A stretch of 64,000 nucleotides of DNA from Aestuariicoccus sp032586235 (lineage in GTDB: Bacteria > Pseudomonadota > Alphaproteobacteria > Rhodobacterales > Rhodobacteraceae), in contig NZ_JAWHTD010000008.1 in NCBI RefSeq assembly GCF_032586235.1, positions 1 to 64,000 of the forward strand. The letters are read 5' to 3'. This document shows, one piece after another, positions 27,103 through 38,150 of this stretch. How positions within the stretch are numbered: the first letter of the stretch is position 1; every line of letters begins with the position of its first letter. The position numbers and the translations under genes are program-made. The notes below the pieces were generated by a model. It searched no databases. It was not told the origin of the DNA and was given only the letters and a program-made list of their open reading frames with translations.

Positions 27103-27597
27103 CAGGCGGCTGGGCCCGGAGGTCCCGGGTCGAGCGCTGGATCGCATTGAGCCTGTGATCGCTGCGTGCCCGGTCGTCACGGGTGGCCATTCGCATGGAG
27201 CAGTCTGAAGCCGGGGCGGAGAGGCGGTCGGGGCCAAGAGAGCATCGGCCAGCTGGACGCATCTCTGTGCCCGGAGATCCCGGGTCGAGCCCGGGACCGC
27301 GTTGTGCGAACAAGGTGCCTGCGCCCGGTCGTCATGACCAGTCAGGCGCGCAGCCTGCTCCCAAGCCGGGAATGTCCGGCACAAGGTTTTCGACGCGACG
27401 AGGGCCACCGGCCAGACGGGCGCATCTGGGGCGCCGCCGACGCAGACCACCTTGCGGCCGGTGACGGCGGGGCTTCGTGAGCGCTACTCGTCGCGCTCGG
27501 CGCGCCACAGGACCGGGCTCGACCCGGGACCTCCCGCCCCCCCGGCCGTTCCGGAAACATGGAAAACCGGCCCGGCCCCCGCCGCGTTTCGCGCCCC
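27103..27597. repeat. 495-bp gene-free gap with degenerate tandem repeats
   Basis: No supported gene lies here. A block resembling the kpsC 3' end (GGCCAG...GCGCATCTCTGG near 27071) recurs near 27247 and 27412, a spacing of 165-176 bases. Each of the first two blocks is followed by CCCGGA-ATCCCGGGTCGAGC-like sequence and then a CCCGGTCGTCA segment. The palindromic core CCCGGGTCGAGCCCGGGAC is complete at 27283-27301 and appears inverted near 27510-27530. The core looks like an extragenic palindromic repeat family. Confidence 0.65.
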
Positions 27598-28728
27598 TCA
27601 CAACTTCGGACTGTCGGTCTGACCTGTCGGCTCCGACCGCCGCCGCCAGCGGTGCATGACGTCGCCGTCCACCGCGCGGGTCTCGATCAGCTTAAAGCGC
27701 GGAGCATCGGCCAGCGCATCGAGCCCCATGGCCCCCAGCGCGGGCTGGCCTTCGGCGCCCAGGGCCACGCCCGCCGTAAAGCCCACCAGCTCGTCCACCA
27801 GCCCCGCCGACAGAAGCGTCGCCGCCAGGGTGCCGCCGCCTTCGCAGAAGACCCGCGTCAGACCGCGGCCCCCCAGCGCGCGCAGCACCGACCGAGCGTC
27901 GACCTGGCGACCCGAAAGCGCGCAGGGCAAAAGCTCGGCCCCAAGCCCGGCCCAGGCCTCGCGGGTCTCGGACCGGGCGTCGGGGCCGTGGCAGATCCAG
28001 ACCGGCACCTCGCGCGCGCTGCGCGCCAGCTGCCCCATCAGCGACAGGTCGATGAGCCGCGACACCACCACCCGCACCGGCTGCGCCACGGTGCCAAAGC
28101 CGCGTACGGTGAGCATGGGGTCGTCCGCCCGCGCGGTCCCCGCCCCCACCATCACCGCATCGTGGCAGGCGCGCATCCCGTGCACCACCCGGCGCGCGCC
28201 CGGCCCGGTGATCCAGCGGCTTTCGCCCGTGGCCGTGGCGATGCGGCCATCGAACGAAGTGGCGAGCTTGAGCGTCACCCAGGGCCGTCCTTCGGTCACG
28301 CGCAGGAAGAACCCGGCGTGATCGTATTCGGCCTCGTCCGCCAGAACGCCGGTGGTGACCTCGATCCCGGCCTCGCGCAGCCGGGCAAAGCCGCCGCCCG
28401 AGACCCGCGGATCGCTGTCGGCAACGGGGGCCACGACGCGGGCAATCCCGGCGTCGATCAGTGCCTCGGCGCAGGGCGGGGTGACGCCGTGGTGGGAACA
28501 GGGTTCCAGCGTGACATAGGCGGTGGCGCCCCAGGCCGCCGCACCGGCCTGCGCCAGCGCCTGCGGTTCGGCATGGGGCCGCCCGCCCGCGCCGGTCCAG
28601 CCGCGCCCGACCACCCGGCCGTCGCGCACGATCACGCAGCCGACCGCCGGGTTGGGCCAGCTGCGTCCCATGGCGCGGCGGCCCAGCCGCAGCGCATGGG
28701 CCATATGCGCGCGGTCCTCGGGGTTCAC
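27598..28728 (-). CDS. ribD: bifunctional riboflavin deaminase/reductase RibD
   Basis: 376 residues. The N-terminal deaminase domain (about 1-145) carries the zinc motifs HAEPQAL and PCSHHGVTPPC. The C-terminal reductase domain (about 150-370) carries TLKLATSFDGRIATATGES and CEGGGTLAATLL. Together they carry out the second and third steps of riboflavin synthesis. Its ATG overlaps the nrdR stop by 4 bp, so the two are translationally coupled, the standard pairing. Confidence 0.95.
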   Translation of the reverse strand: MNPEDRAHMAHALRLGRRAMGRSWPNPAVGCVIVRDGRVVGRGWTGAGGRPHAEPQALAQAGAAAWGATAYVTLEPCSHHGVTPPCAEALIDAGIARVVAPVADSDPRVSGGGFARLREAGIEVTTGVLADEAEYDHAGFFLRVTEGRPWVTLKLATSFDGRIATATGESRWITGPGARRVVHGMRACHDAVMVGAGTARADDPMLTVRGFGTVAQPVRVVVSRLIDLSLMGQLARSAREVPVWICHGPDARSETREAWAGLGAELLPCALSGRQVDARSVLRALGGRGLTRVFCEGGGTLAATLLSAGLVDELVGFTAGVALGAEGQPALGAMGLDALADAPRFKLIETRAVDGDVMHRWRRRSEPTGQTDSPKL

Positions 28729-29192
28729 TTCTCGGGCGGGGTTTCGGGACGCAGCTCGCTGACGAACTTGTCGAAGTCGTCGGCTTCCTGGAAGTTCTTG
28801 TAGACGCTGGCGAAGCGGACAAAGGCCACGGTGTCGATCCGCGCCAGGGTTTCCATCACGATCTCGCCGATCTGCTTGGAGGGGATGTCGGTCTCGCCCA
28901 TGCTCTCGAGCCGCCGCACGATGCCCGAGATCATCTGGTCGATCCGCTCGGGGTCGATGGGGCGTTTCTGCAAGGCGATCCGGATCGAGCGTTCCAGCTT
29001 GTCGCGGTCGAAATCCTCACGCCGGCCGTTGGTTTTTATCACCACGAGGTCGCGCAGCTGCACGCGTTCATAGGTGGTGAAGCGCCCGCCACAGGCCGGG
29101 CAGAAGCGACGCCGCCGGATGCTGACGTGATCCTCGGCGGGCCGGGAATCCTTCACCTGGGTGTCGATGTTTCCGCAAAACGGGCAGCGCAT
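28725..29192 (-). CDS. nrdR: NrdR, repressor of ribonucleotide reductase genes
   Basis: 155 residues. A zinc ribbon at the N-terminus uses MRCPFCGN and FCPACGGRFTTYER. It is followed by the ATP-cone domain (about 48-138, VVIKTNGRREDFDRDKLERS). NrdR senses ATP/dATP and binds NrdR boxes. I did not find a clear NrdR box in this window. It leads into ribD with a 4-bp overlap. Confidence 0.96.
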   Translation of the reverse strand: MRCPFCGNIDTQVKDSRPAEDHVSIRRRRFCPACGGRFTTYERVQLRDLVVIKTNGRREDFDRDKLERSIRIALQKRPIDPERIDQMISGIVRRLESMGETDIPSKQIGEIVMETLARIDTVAFVRFASVYKNFQEADDFDKFVSELRPETPPEK

Positions 29193-29358
29193 GAGCCGTC
29201 CCCCTCGTTCTTGTTGTCTGCTTTTCCTGCCTCATGGAAGGGGGTTGGCCCCCTCTTATCCACAGCCACTATAGGGGAGCCGCCAGAATTTGGGTAGAGG
29301 GGAAATGCAGCCCCAAGATGCGGGGGCGAATACTGATTTCAGGCCGGGCGCGCCGGGA

Positions 29359-30900
29359 TCAGCCCGGGATATGCCAGCCGCGCCCGCGCGGGGTTTCGAC
29401 ATATTCGGGCCAGGGCAGATCGACCGGCGGATCGTAATCGCAGAGCGGCGGGATGTCGCCGCCCTCCTCGCGCCGCCGTCGGAATTCCTCCTCAGCGGTC
29501 TCGCGCAGTGCGGCGTCCAAGAGCACCCGCAGCGCCGCCCGCGACAGCACCCGCGCCGCCGTTTGCACCATCGCGTCGATCAGCGGCGGCATCCCGCCCA
29601 GAGCGTTCATCGCCCAAGGCGGATAAGGCCCGCCCCGCAGCGCGGGCCGCGCGATGTAGAACCGCGCGGTGGGGGTGTGCCAGGTCATGTCGGTGTAATC
29701 GTCCGAGGTGCTGTTGGCCTGGCGCGGCGGCAGGTCGCGCCGCAGGATCGCCTCGGCCCGTTCGGGCGCGATGAGGCTCGTGCATTCGGGGATCAGCGGC
29801 GCGTCCATCGGGGCCGTGCCGCAGGCCGTTTGCACCTGACGCGCCAGCGCCAGCGCCGCCTCGTCCCAGACCGGTGGTCCCACAGCCTCGATTGCCTGCC
29901 AGACCGCCTTGGCCATGGCGTGGTTGGTCAGCCCGGGGCGGGATTTGCTGACCCATATCTTGCGAACCCGGCAGCCGGTCATGGCGGCGGCATGCTCGGC
30001 CACCCGGTCGAGCTGCGCGGTGATCTGCTCGGCCATCGCCAGGTCGGGCACACGGATCATGTATTGCAGATCGGCGCGCAGGGCCGGCAGGTTGTCGGCG
30101 GTGGCCTGCCCGGTGGCGAGGATCGCCTCGGACACCGACCAGCCGCCGCGATGGGGCAGCATCGCGTCGCGCAGGGCGCGGGCGTTCTGGTAGGTCAGCA
30201 TCAGCGCGTCGTTTGCCCCGGGGGCGCGGATGTCGGAATGGCTTTGCGGGATCGGCGCGCCGTCGGTCGCGCCCCAGAGCTGCGGCGCGTCGCACTCGAA
30301 ACGATAGACAAAGGAATAGGCCGCGCCGCATTGCGTGTCCCAGCGCACGGTGTTGCAGAGCGGCAGCATGTAGAACGGATGGAAGGACAGCATCGCCGCC
30401 AGCCCGTCGTAATAGCCCTTGGCGGCGTGGATGGGTTTCGAGCCGCGCACCTTCTCCGCCGGCTCGCCGGTAAAGCGCAGACCGCCCGCGATGCCGTGCC
30501 GCTCCATCGCCGCCTTGGTGGCCAGCAGTCCCGCCAGCGCGCCGATCCCCAGCCCGGAATGCGGGTCGGTGTGCCCGGCGGCCATCACGCCCAGCCCGTC
30601 GCGGGGGCGCGGTTCGGGGGCGGCGGCCTGGCAATTGCCCGGCACGGCGTCGTATTCGGCGTACATCCCCACGACCGGCCCCGGCCCGTTCGACCATTCT
30701 GCGCAGAAGGCCGTGGGCATCCCGCCCGAGCCTTCTTCGACGGTAAAGCCCTCGGCCCTCAGCCGCGCAACATACCAGCCCGCCGAGCGGTATTCGCGCC
30801 AGGCGGGTTCTCCATAGTCGAAGATGGTCGCGCACCAGTCCGAGACGTCGCCGGCGCGGGCGGCGATATAGGCGTCAGAGGTCAGGATCGGGTCGGTCAT
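29359..30900 (-). CDS. M20-family amidohydrolase (AbgB-like)
   Basis: 513 residues. Related enzymes (p-aminobenzoyl-glutamate hydrolase subunit B and peptidase-like aminoacylases) cleave amide bonds with two metal ions. Visible metal-site motifs are GMYAEYDAVPG, AAGHTDPHSGLG and GEPAEKVRGSKP. The dimerisation lid lies at about 215-330, and the C-terminal metal-site segment is near TSDDYTDMTWHTPTARF. The protein reads through without interruption. The substrate is unknown. A copy of the 180-bp repeat lies directly upstream. Confidence 0.82.
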   Translation of the reverse strand: MTDPILTSDAYIAARAGDVSDWCATIFDYGEPAWREYRSAGWYVARLRAEGFTVEEGSGGMPTAFCAEWSNGPGPVVGMYAEYDAVPGNCQAAAPEPRPRDGLGVMAAGHTDPHSGLGIGALAGLLATKAAMERHGIAGGLRFTGEPAEKVRGSKPIHAAKGYYDGLAAMLSFHPFYMLPLCNTVRWDTQCGAAYSFVYRFECDAPQLWGATDGAPIPQSHSDIRAPGANDALMLTYQNARALRDAMLPHRGGWSVSEAILATGQATADNLPALRADLQYMIRVPDLAMAEQITAQLDRVAEHAAAMTGCRVRKIWVSKSRPGLTNHAMAKAVWQAIEAVGPPVWDEAALALARQVQTACGTAPMDAPLIPECTSLIAPERAEAILRRDLPPRQANSTSDDYTDMTWHTPTARFYIARPALRGGPYPPWAMNALGGMPPLIDAMVQTAARVLSRAALRVLLDAALRETAEEEFRRRREEGGDIPPLCDYDPPVDLPWPEYVETPRGRGWHIPG

Positions 30901-30960
30901 GCCGCAGCGTCGGGCGGCGGCGCGGTTAAGTCAACTGTCGGCAGGCGGGCGTTCGTTCAG

Positions 30961-31140
30961 CGCACCCCAAGTCGCGGAATCAAGGCCGCAGGCCGCCGCG
31001 ACCAGCGCCTGCCCGTCCCGGCGGGCTGGCGCTTTGGCAGATGCAGGCGCGCCGCTCTTTCGGCGCAATTACTTGGCTGGGATAAAGCGCTGAGAACTCA
31101 GGTTGCAGCGCCACCCCACGGGCAGACGCCGGTCGCGGCC
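30961..31140 (+). repeat. dispersed ~180-bp repeat, copy B
   Basis: Closely matches copy A (9351-9530) and the reverse of copy C (54540-54712). It contains CCGCGACCAGCGCCTGCCCG near its left side, the block CGGGCTGGCGCTTTGGCAGA, and GCAGCGCCACCCCACGGGC with a slightly altered inverted end (AGACGCCGGTCGCGGCC). It lies between the start of the amidohydrolase gene and the end of the YjbQ gene and fills the gap between them. Confidence 0.8.
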
Positions 31141-31149
31141 CGCACCCCC

Positions 31150-31563
31150 TCACGGCCCCAGATGCGCAGCAACATTGCGCAGGTGCGGCGCGCGGCGGTG
31201 CTCGAAAAGATAAATGCCCTGCCAGGTGCCCAGCGCCAGCCTGCCGTCGGTCACCGGGATCGACAGCGACACCGGCAGCAGCGCCGCCTTGATGTGCGCG
31301 GGCATATCGTCGGGACCCTCGTAGGTATGGGTCAGATACGCCATCGACGGATCGTCGCTGGGCGGCACCAGGCGGTGAAAGAAGGCGGTCAGATCGGTCC
31401 GCACCTCGGGATCGGCGTTTTCCTGCACCAGAAGGCTCGCCGAGGTGTGCCGGACAAAAAGCGTCAGCAGCCCGGTGCCCCGCACCCATCCCGCCACCTC
31501 AGAGGTGAATTCGTAAAGCCCCGGACCCCGCGTCGGGATGGAAAATTCGGTCTGTTGCGACAC
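31150..31563 (-). CDS. YjbQ/UPF0047-family protein
   Basis: 137 residues from GTG 31563, preferred because AAGGAAAGGG precedes it and the length then fits the family; the frame is open further upstream. The family signature is visible: LTLFVRHTSASLLVQENADPEVRTDL, then the HIKAALL segment and the C-terminal LGTWQGIYLFEHR. Some members have thiamine-phosphate synthase activity in vitro, but the physiological role is not settled. It diverges from the dienelactone hydrolase gene. Confidence 0.87.
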   Translation of the reverse strand: MSQQTEFSIPTRGPGLYEFTSEVAGWVRGTGLLTLFVRHTSASLLVQENADPEVRTDLTAFFHRLVPPSDDPSMAYLTHTYEGPDDMPAHIKAALLPVSLSIPVTDGRLALGTWQGIYLFEHRRAPHLRNVAAHLGP

Positions 31564-31651
31564 GACCCTTTCCTTTCTTTCGACAGCGCTACCTTTTGAC
31601 GCAGCGGCTTGGTCACCGAACCGGACGCCGCAGCCAGACAGGGAGGCCACT

Positions 31652-32557
31652 TTGAACGAACACACCGCACCCAAGCGCATGACCGCCGCCGACTTCGATC
31701 AGGAACTGCTTGATCTTTACGACTATTACGCCCACGGCCACATCACCAAGCGCGAATTTCTCGAACGGGCCGGGCGGTTTACCGCAGCGGGCCTTACCGC
31801 CGCCGCGGTTTTGAACATGCTGTCGCCCGATTACGCCCTGGCGCATCAGGTCGACTTCACCGATCCCGACATCCTGCCGGAATACATCATGTATCCCTCG
31901 CCCAACGGCCATGGCGAGGTGCGCGGCTATCTGGTGCGCCCCGCCAATGTCGAAGGGCCGGTGCCGGCGGTCGTCGTCGTGCACGAGAACCGCGGGCTGA
32001 ACCCATATATCGAGGATGTTGCGCGCCGCGTCGCCAAGGCGGGCTTCATCGCGCTGGCGCCGGACGGGCTGACCTCGGTCGGCGGCTATCCCGGCAACGA
32101 TGCCGAGGGGCGCGAGCTGCAGCGCACAGTCGACACCGAGAAGCTGATGAACGACTTCTTTGCCGCGTTCGAATTCCTCAAGGATCACTCCGACACCACC
32201 GGCAAGGTCGGCGCCACGGGCTTTTGCTATGGCGGCGGCGTGGTCAACGCGATGGCGGTGGCCTATCCGGAACTGGCCGCGGGTGTGCCCTATTACGGCC
32301 GCCAGGCCGCGGCCGAGGACGTGCCGCGCATCCAGGCCCCGCTGCTGCTGCAATACGCCGAGCTCGACAACCGCATCAACGAGGGCTGGCCGCCCTATGA
32401 GGCGGCGCTGCAAGAGCACGGCAAGGACTTTACCGCGCATATCTATCCCGGCGTGAACCACGGGTTCCACAACGACAGCACCCCGCGCTATGACGAGGCC
32501 GCGGCAGAGCTGAGCTGGTCGCGCACGATCGAGTTCTTCAACACGCATCTGACCTGA
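31652..32557 (+). CDS. exported dienelactone hydrolase family protein (YghX-like)
   Basis: 301 residues from TTG 31652 (GGGAGG 5 bases upstream); ATG 31679 is an alternative. Near the N terminus, KREFLERAGRFTAAGLTAAAVL resembles a Tat-type or anchor segment, so export is possible. The alpha/beta-hydrolase core has the nucleophile motif GFCYGGGVV, an acid residue near YAELDNRINEGW, and the catalytic histidine in GVNHGFHND. The substrate is not known. It is followed by an SDR gene 71 bp downstream. Confidence 0.85.
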   Translation: MNEHTAPKRMTAADFDQELLDLYDYYAHGHITKREFLERAGRFTAAGLTAAAVLNMLSPDYALAHQVDFTDPDILPEYIMYPSPNGHGEVRGYLVRPANVEGPVPAVVVVHENRGLNPYIEDVARRVAKAGFIALAPDGLTSVGGYPGNDAEGRELQRTVDTEKLMNDFFAAFEFLKDHSDTTGKVGATGFCYGGGVVNAMAVAYPELAAGVPYYGRQAAAEDVPRIQAPLLLQYAELDNRINEGWPPYEAALQEHGKDFTAHIYPGVNHGFHNDSTPRYDEAAAELSWSRTIEFFNTHLT

Positions 32558-32628
32558 ACGTTGCGGGCCGGGATGAAACCCGGCCCGCCCGCCGCGCGTT
32601 GGTGTCGGACCCCTGACAGGAGACCGAC

Positions 32629-33303
32629 ATGACCGACAAGACACTCTTCATCACCGGCGCCTCTTCGGGCATCGGGGCCGCAACCGCCCGCGCCGCCGTC
32701 GCGGCGGGCTGGAACGTCGGGCTTTTTGCGCGATCCAAGGACAAGCTGGCGGCGCTGGCGGCAGAGCTGGGCGATGCGGCGCTCGCCCTGCCCGGCGATG
32801 CGGGCGACCTGGCGTCGCAAACCGCGGCGCTCGACCAATTGGCCGACCGCTTCGGCGGCGTCCACGCCGCCTTCGCCAATGCGGGAACCGGCCTCTCGGC
32901 CGCCGGGACTGATGCGGGCGACCCTGGGGAATGGGAGCGGCTGGTGCGGCTCAATATCCTCGGCGTGCTCTGGACCGCCAAGGCCGCCATGCCGCATCTG
33001 AAAAAGACCAAGGGCCATCTGCTGCTGACCGGGTCCGCCGCCGGGCGGCGGCACATCAAGGGCTCGGTCTATGGCGCGTCGAAATGGTTCGTGCACGGCT
33101 ACGGCGGCAACCTGGCCGAAGAAATGCGCGATTTCGGCGGGCGCTGCACGGTGATCGCGCCGGGCATGGTCGACACGCCCTTCTTCGACGAGGCCAAGCC
33201 CGACAAGCTGAAGCCCGAGGACGTGGCCGATGCCGTGCTTTATGCGCTGAATGCCGACGCCCGCGCCAATGTGCAGGAAGTGTTCCTGATGCCGGTCAAC
33301 TAG
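32629..33303 (+). CDS. short-chain dehydrogenase/reductase (SDR) family protein
   Basis: 224 residues. A Rossmann fold with the cofactor motif TGASSGIGAATA at 10-21, a serine in LTGSAAGRRHIKG, and the catalytic pair in YGASKW. Short SDRs of this type reduce or oxidise alcohols and carbonyls with NAD(P)H. The substrate cannot be read. GGAG precedes the ATG. Possibly in one unit with the dienelactone hydrolase upstream. Confidence 0.88.
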   Translation: MTDKTLFITGASSGIGAATARAAVAAGWNVGLFARSKDKLAALAAELGDAALALPGDAGDLASQTAALDQLADRFGGVHAAFANAGTGLSAAGTDAGDPGEWERLVRLNILGVLWTAKAAMPHLKKTKGHLLLTGSAAGRRHIKGSVYGASKWFVHGYGGNLAEEMRDFGGRCTVIAPGMVDTPFFDEAKPDKLKPEDVADAVLYALNADARANVQEVFLMPVN

Positions 33304-33348
33304 ACCCCTTCAGCGAGCGCGCTGCGCTGTCCCCGACGGGGCGGCGCG

Positions 33349-33579
33349 TCACACCTTGCGGCGCGTGACGACGATCTTGAGCGCCAGAAGCCCCCAGGGC
33401 GCGCCGTGAAAGAGCAGATCGAAGATATCGGCCGGCCGGGCCAGTTCGCCCGCCGCCAGCATCTTCAGCTTTTCCCAGACATGCGGTTCGGGCACGAAGG
33501 GCGCGAGCCCAAGCGTCGCGCAGAGCAGCAAAACGATGATCCAGGACAGGCGTTGCAGCCATCCGAGCAGGGCGCTCAT
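33349..33579 (-). CDS. small membrane protein, 76 residues
   Basis: One or two membrane helices are predicted (about 10-27 and 50-70). The sequence includes LCATLGLAPFVPEPHVWEKL and ends in a basic tail TRRKV. Similar short proteins occur in Rhodobacterales, sometimes loosely annotated as RND-transporter related, but I see no evidence for that function. It lies 19 bp downstream of the HlyU-family gene on the same strand. Confidence 0.65.
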   Translation of the reverse strand: MSALLGWLQRLSWIIVLLLCATLGLAPFVPEPHVWEKLKMLAAGELARPADIFDLLFHGAPWGLLALKIVVTRRKV

Positions 33580-33598
33580 CCCCCAACCCCGCCGCGCA

Positions 33599-33880
33599 TC
33601 AGCCGAATATCCGCGTGCCCTGCTCGTCGATGATCTGCCGCGCCTTGCGCAGCGACGCCTCTTCGGCCGCATCGCGGTCGTTGACCACATCGGCGCGGAT
33701 CAGATGGTGGGTCTTGGTCTCGCCCTCCACATCCATTTCGATCCGCGCGGCGATGCGAAAATTCCCGCCCTCTGAAATCGGCTCGGGCGTGATGCGAAAG
33801 CCCTTGTATTCCACCGACTCGGCGGATGCGGGCTCTTTCGAGCCACCACCACCGCCGAAAAGTCGCGAAAGCAGAGACAT
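33599..33880 (-). CDS. HlyU-family protein
   Basis: 93 residues. HlyU was named as a haemolysin activator in Vibrio, but alphaproteobacterial members have no established role. The family pattern is visible: MSLLSRLFGGGGG at the N-terminus, YKGFRITPEPISEGGNFRIAA, and the closing KARQIIDEQGTRIF. It lies 8 bp downstream of rpoD on the same strand. Confidence 0.8.
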   Translation of the reverse strand: MSLLSRLFGGGGGSKEPASAESVEYKGFRITPEPISEGGNFRIAARIEMDVEGETKTHHLIRADVVNDRDAAEEASLRKARQIIDEQGTRIFG

Positions 33881-33888
33881 GCGGCCCC

Positions 33889-35880
<1,992 letters not shown>

Positions 35881-35912
35881 GGACGGCTCCTTCATCGGGC
35901 GGGGCGCGTTGG

Positions 35913-35932
35913 TGATTCGTATATACGAATCA
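35913..35932. promoter_or_regulatory. perfect 20-bp palindrome upstream of rpoD
   Basis: TGATTCGTATATACGAATCA reads identically on both strands. It lies 33 bp upstream of the rpoD start and 67 bp beyond the dnaG stop. It could be an operator for a dimeric regulator at an rpoD promoter. The regulator is not known. Confidence 0.6.
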
Positions 35933-35998
35933 TTAGCGCTTCTGGGTGATTCGGCCACCCATATCCCCAATTTCTTTGCGCTTTAACAAGCCGGTGCG

Positions 35999-37951
35999 CT
36001 ATCCGCGACCCGGTTTATCAAAGCGGATGGTCTGCATCAGCGCGGCAAAGGCGCTGCGTTCGTCGCGGTCGATCCGCGCCCCGTTGGGCCCGGTGTCGTA
36101 TTCCGCCGTGTCCTCGCGCTGGCTGCGCACGGCCCGGTTGCGGGCCTGCGCCGCCTGCGCCAGCCGCCAGGTCACGGCCTCGTCGGCCAGCGCGCCGAGG
36201 TCTTCCTCGGCTTCGGCGATCTCGGCGGCAAGACCGGCCTGCGCCGCCAGCTTGGCCAGTTCCTCGGCCACGGTCATACGCGCCAGCTCGGCGTTGCCGG
36301 GCTGACGGACGCAGGGTGTCAGGGCCACATGGGCCGCCCCGCGCAAGGTTTCAAGGGCCTCCGCGCCGATGGCGGCATGGGCGGCCTCTTCGACCGTGTC
36401 GGCGTCCCGGCCCACGTTGTGGATCAGGCAGTCGCGCAGCCGCGCATGGGTCGGATCGGCGCAGGCCATCTGGGCGAGATCGGTCTCGAATTCCTCGACG
36501 ATTTCGGGCGCCGACAAGACCGCCGCAAGGATCACCGCCACGCGCAGATGCGACTGCGCCTCGTCCCCGGCCGCCGCCAGAAGCGAGGCGCGCGTGCTGG
36601 CCACCGGCACTGCGGGCGCGTTCGCGCCCCAGCGGCGCTGTGCCCCGGTACGGGCCCCGCCGCGCTGCGGGCGGAAGAGCTGCCAGCGCAGTTCCTTGAT
36701 CTCTTCGCCATAGTGATGGCGCAGCGACGGATCCTGAATGCGCTTGATCCGCTCGCGCAAGCTGCGATCCAGCGCCGCCTTGCGCTCGGGGCTGTCAAAG
36801 ACCCGGCCCTCGGTTTCCTGCCGCCACATCAGCTGCACCATGGGCAGCGCCGCATCCAGCACCTTCTGCACCGCGCCCGCGCCTTCGGCGCGGATCAGAT
36901 CGTCGGGGTCCTTGCCCTCGGGCATCAGCGCGAAGCGCAGGGATTTCCCCGCCTCCAGCAGCGGCAGCGCCAGGTCGATCACCCGGAAGGCGGCGCGCAG
37001 CCCCGCCGTGTCGCCGTCGAGCGCGATCAGCGGCTCGTCCGACAGCCGCCACATCAGCTGCAGCTGGGTTTCGGTCACCGCCGTTCCCAGCGGCGCCACC
37101 GCCCCGCCGAACCCCGCCTCCACCAGCGCGATCACATCCATATAGCCCTCGGCCACGATCAGCGGCTGGCCCTTGCCCGCCGCCTCGCGCGCGGGGCCGA
37201 GGTTATAAAGGTTGCGCCCCTTGTCGAACAGCTCGGTCTCGGGCGAGTTGAGGTATTTGGCGTTGTCGTTCGGGTCCATCGCCCGCCCGCCAAAGGCAAT
37301 GGCCCGCCCGCGTGCGTCGCGGATCGGAAAGAGGATGCGGTTGCGGAAGACGTCATAAGGCTTGCCGCCCTTCGACGACGGCTTGGCCAGCCCCGCGCCA
37401 AGGATCAGATCCTCGGCCACGCCCTTGCCGCGCAGGTGATCCCAGAGCGTCTGCCAGCCCTCGGGCGCAAAACCGATCTCGAACCGGTCGAGCGTCCCGG
37501 CCCCCAGCCCGCGCCGGTCGAGATAGGCGCGCGCTGCGCCCGCCGCCCCGGTCTTCAGCTGCAGCCGGTAGAATTGCAGCGCCTGCTCCATGACCTCGGC
37601 CATCTGGGTGCGCCGGTCGGCCTTCTCCTGCGCCTTGGGGTCGCGCGCGGGCATGGGCATGCCCGCCTCGCCCGCCAGAATCTCCACCGCCTCCATGAAG
37701 CCGACATTCTCTGTCTCGCGGACAAAGGAAATCGCGTCGCCCTTGGCATGGCAGCCAAAGCAGTAATAAAAGCCCTTGCGGTCATCCACATGAAAAGACG
37801 CTGATTTTTCCTGGTGGAAGGGGCACGGCGCCCACATGTCGCCCTTGCCCTGGTTGGACTTGCGCGCATCCCACATGACCTTGCGGCCCACCACCTGGCT
37901 CAGGCTGGTGCGGGTGCGCAGTTCATCCAGAAATCCCGGGGGCAGACTCAT
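35999..37951 (-). CDS. dnaG: DNA primase DnaG
   Basis: 650 residues. It makes RNA primers for replication. The N-terminal zinc finger (CPFHQEKSASFHVDDRKGFY followed by YCFGCHAKGD) is at about 42-66. The catalytic TOPRIM core includes LIVAEGYMDVIAL and IALDGDTAGLRAAFR, and the DnaB-binding helical domain is at the C-terminus. The gene precedes rpoD on the same strand, a common dnaG-rpoD arrangement. Confidence 0.97.
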   Translation of the reverse strand: MSLPPGFLDELRTRTSLSQVVGRKVMWDARKSNQGKGDMWAPCPFHQEKSASFHVDDRKGFYYCFGCHAKGDAISFVRETENVGFMEAVEILAGEAGMPMPARDPKAQEKADRRTQMAEVMEQALQFYRLQLKTGAAGAARAYLDRRGLGAGTLDRFEIGFAPEGWQTLWDHLRGKGVAEDLILGAGLAKPSSKGGKPYDVFRNRILFPIRDARGRAIAFGGRAMDPNDNAKYLNSPETELFDKGRNLYNLGPAREAAGKGQPLIVAEGYMDVIALVEAGFGGAVAPLGTAVTETQLQLMWRLSDEPLIALDGDTAGLRAAFRVIDLALPLLEAGKSLRFALMPEGKDPDDLIRAEGAGAVQKVLDAALPMVQLMWRQETEGRVFDSPERKAALDRSLRERIKRIQDPSLRHHYGEEIKELRWQLFRPQRGGARTGAQRRWGANAPAVPVASTRASLLAAAGDEAQSHLRVAVILAAVLSAPEIVEEFETDLAQMACADPTHARLRDCLIHNVGRDADTVEEAAHAAIGAEALETLRGAAHVALTPCVRQPGNAELARMTVAEELAKLAAQAGLAAEIAEAEEDLGALADEAVTWRLAQAAQARNRAVRSQREDTAEYDTGPNGARIDRDERSAFAALMQTIRFDKPGRG

Positions 37952-38150
37952 GCCCTCAATATCGGCGCAACCGTCCCCAGAGTCCAGCCGACCCCTGCCG
38001 CGCCACCCTGGCCACCGGGCGGCCCGAGGCCCCGGCCAAAGGCAGGGGCCGAGACATCCGGCGCGCGGCCTTGCCGCGCTCCTTTGGATCGGTCCGCCGT
38101 TTTGCCCGACCGCCGAAGCTATGGGCCCCCGGTCCGGCCAGGCCTCCGGC

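Noticed and set aside
29290..31599. Long open frame opposite the amidohydrolase and YjbQ genes
   Set aside because: It spans two real genes and a repeat and has no coding signal of its own.
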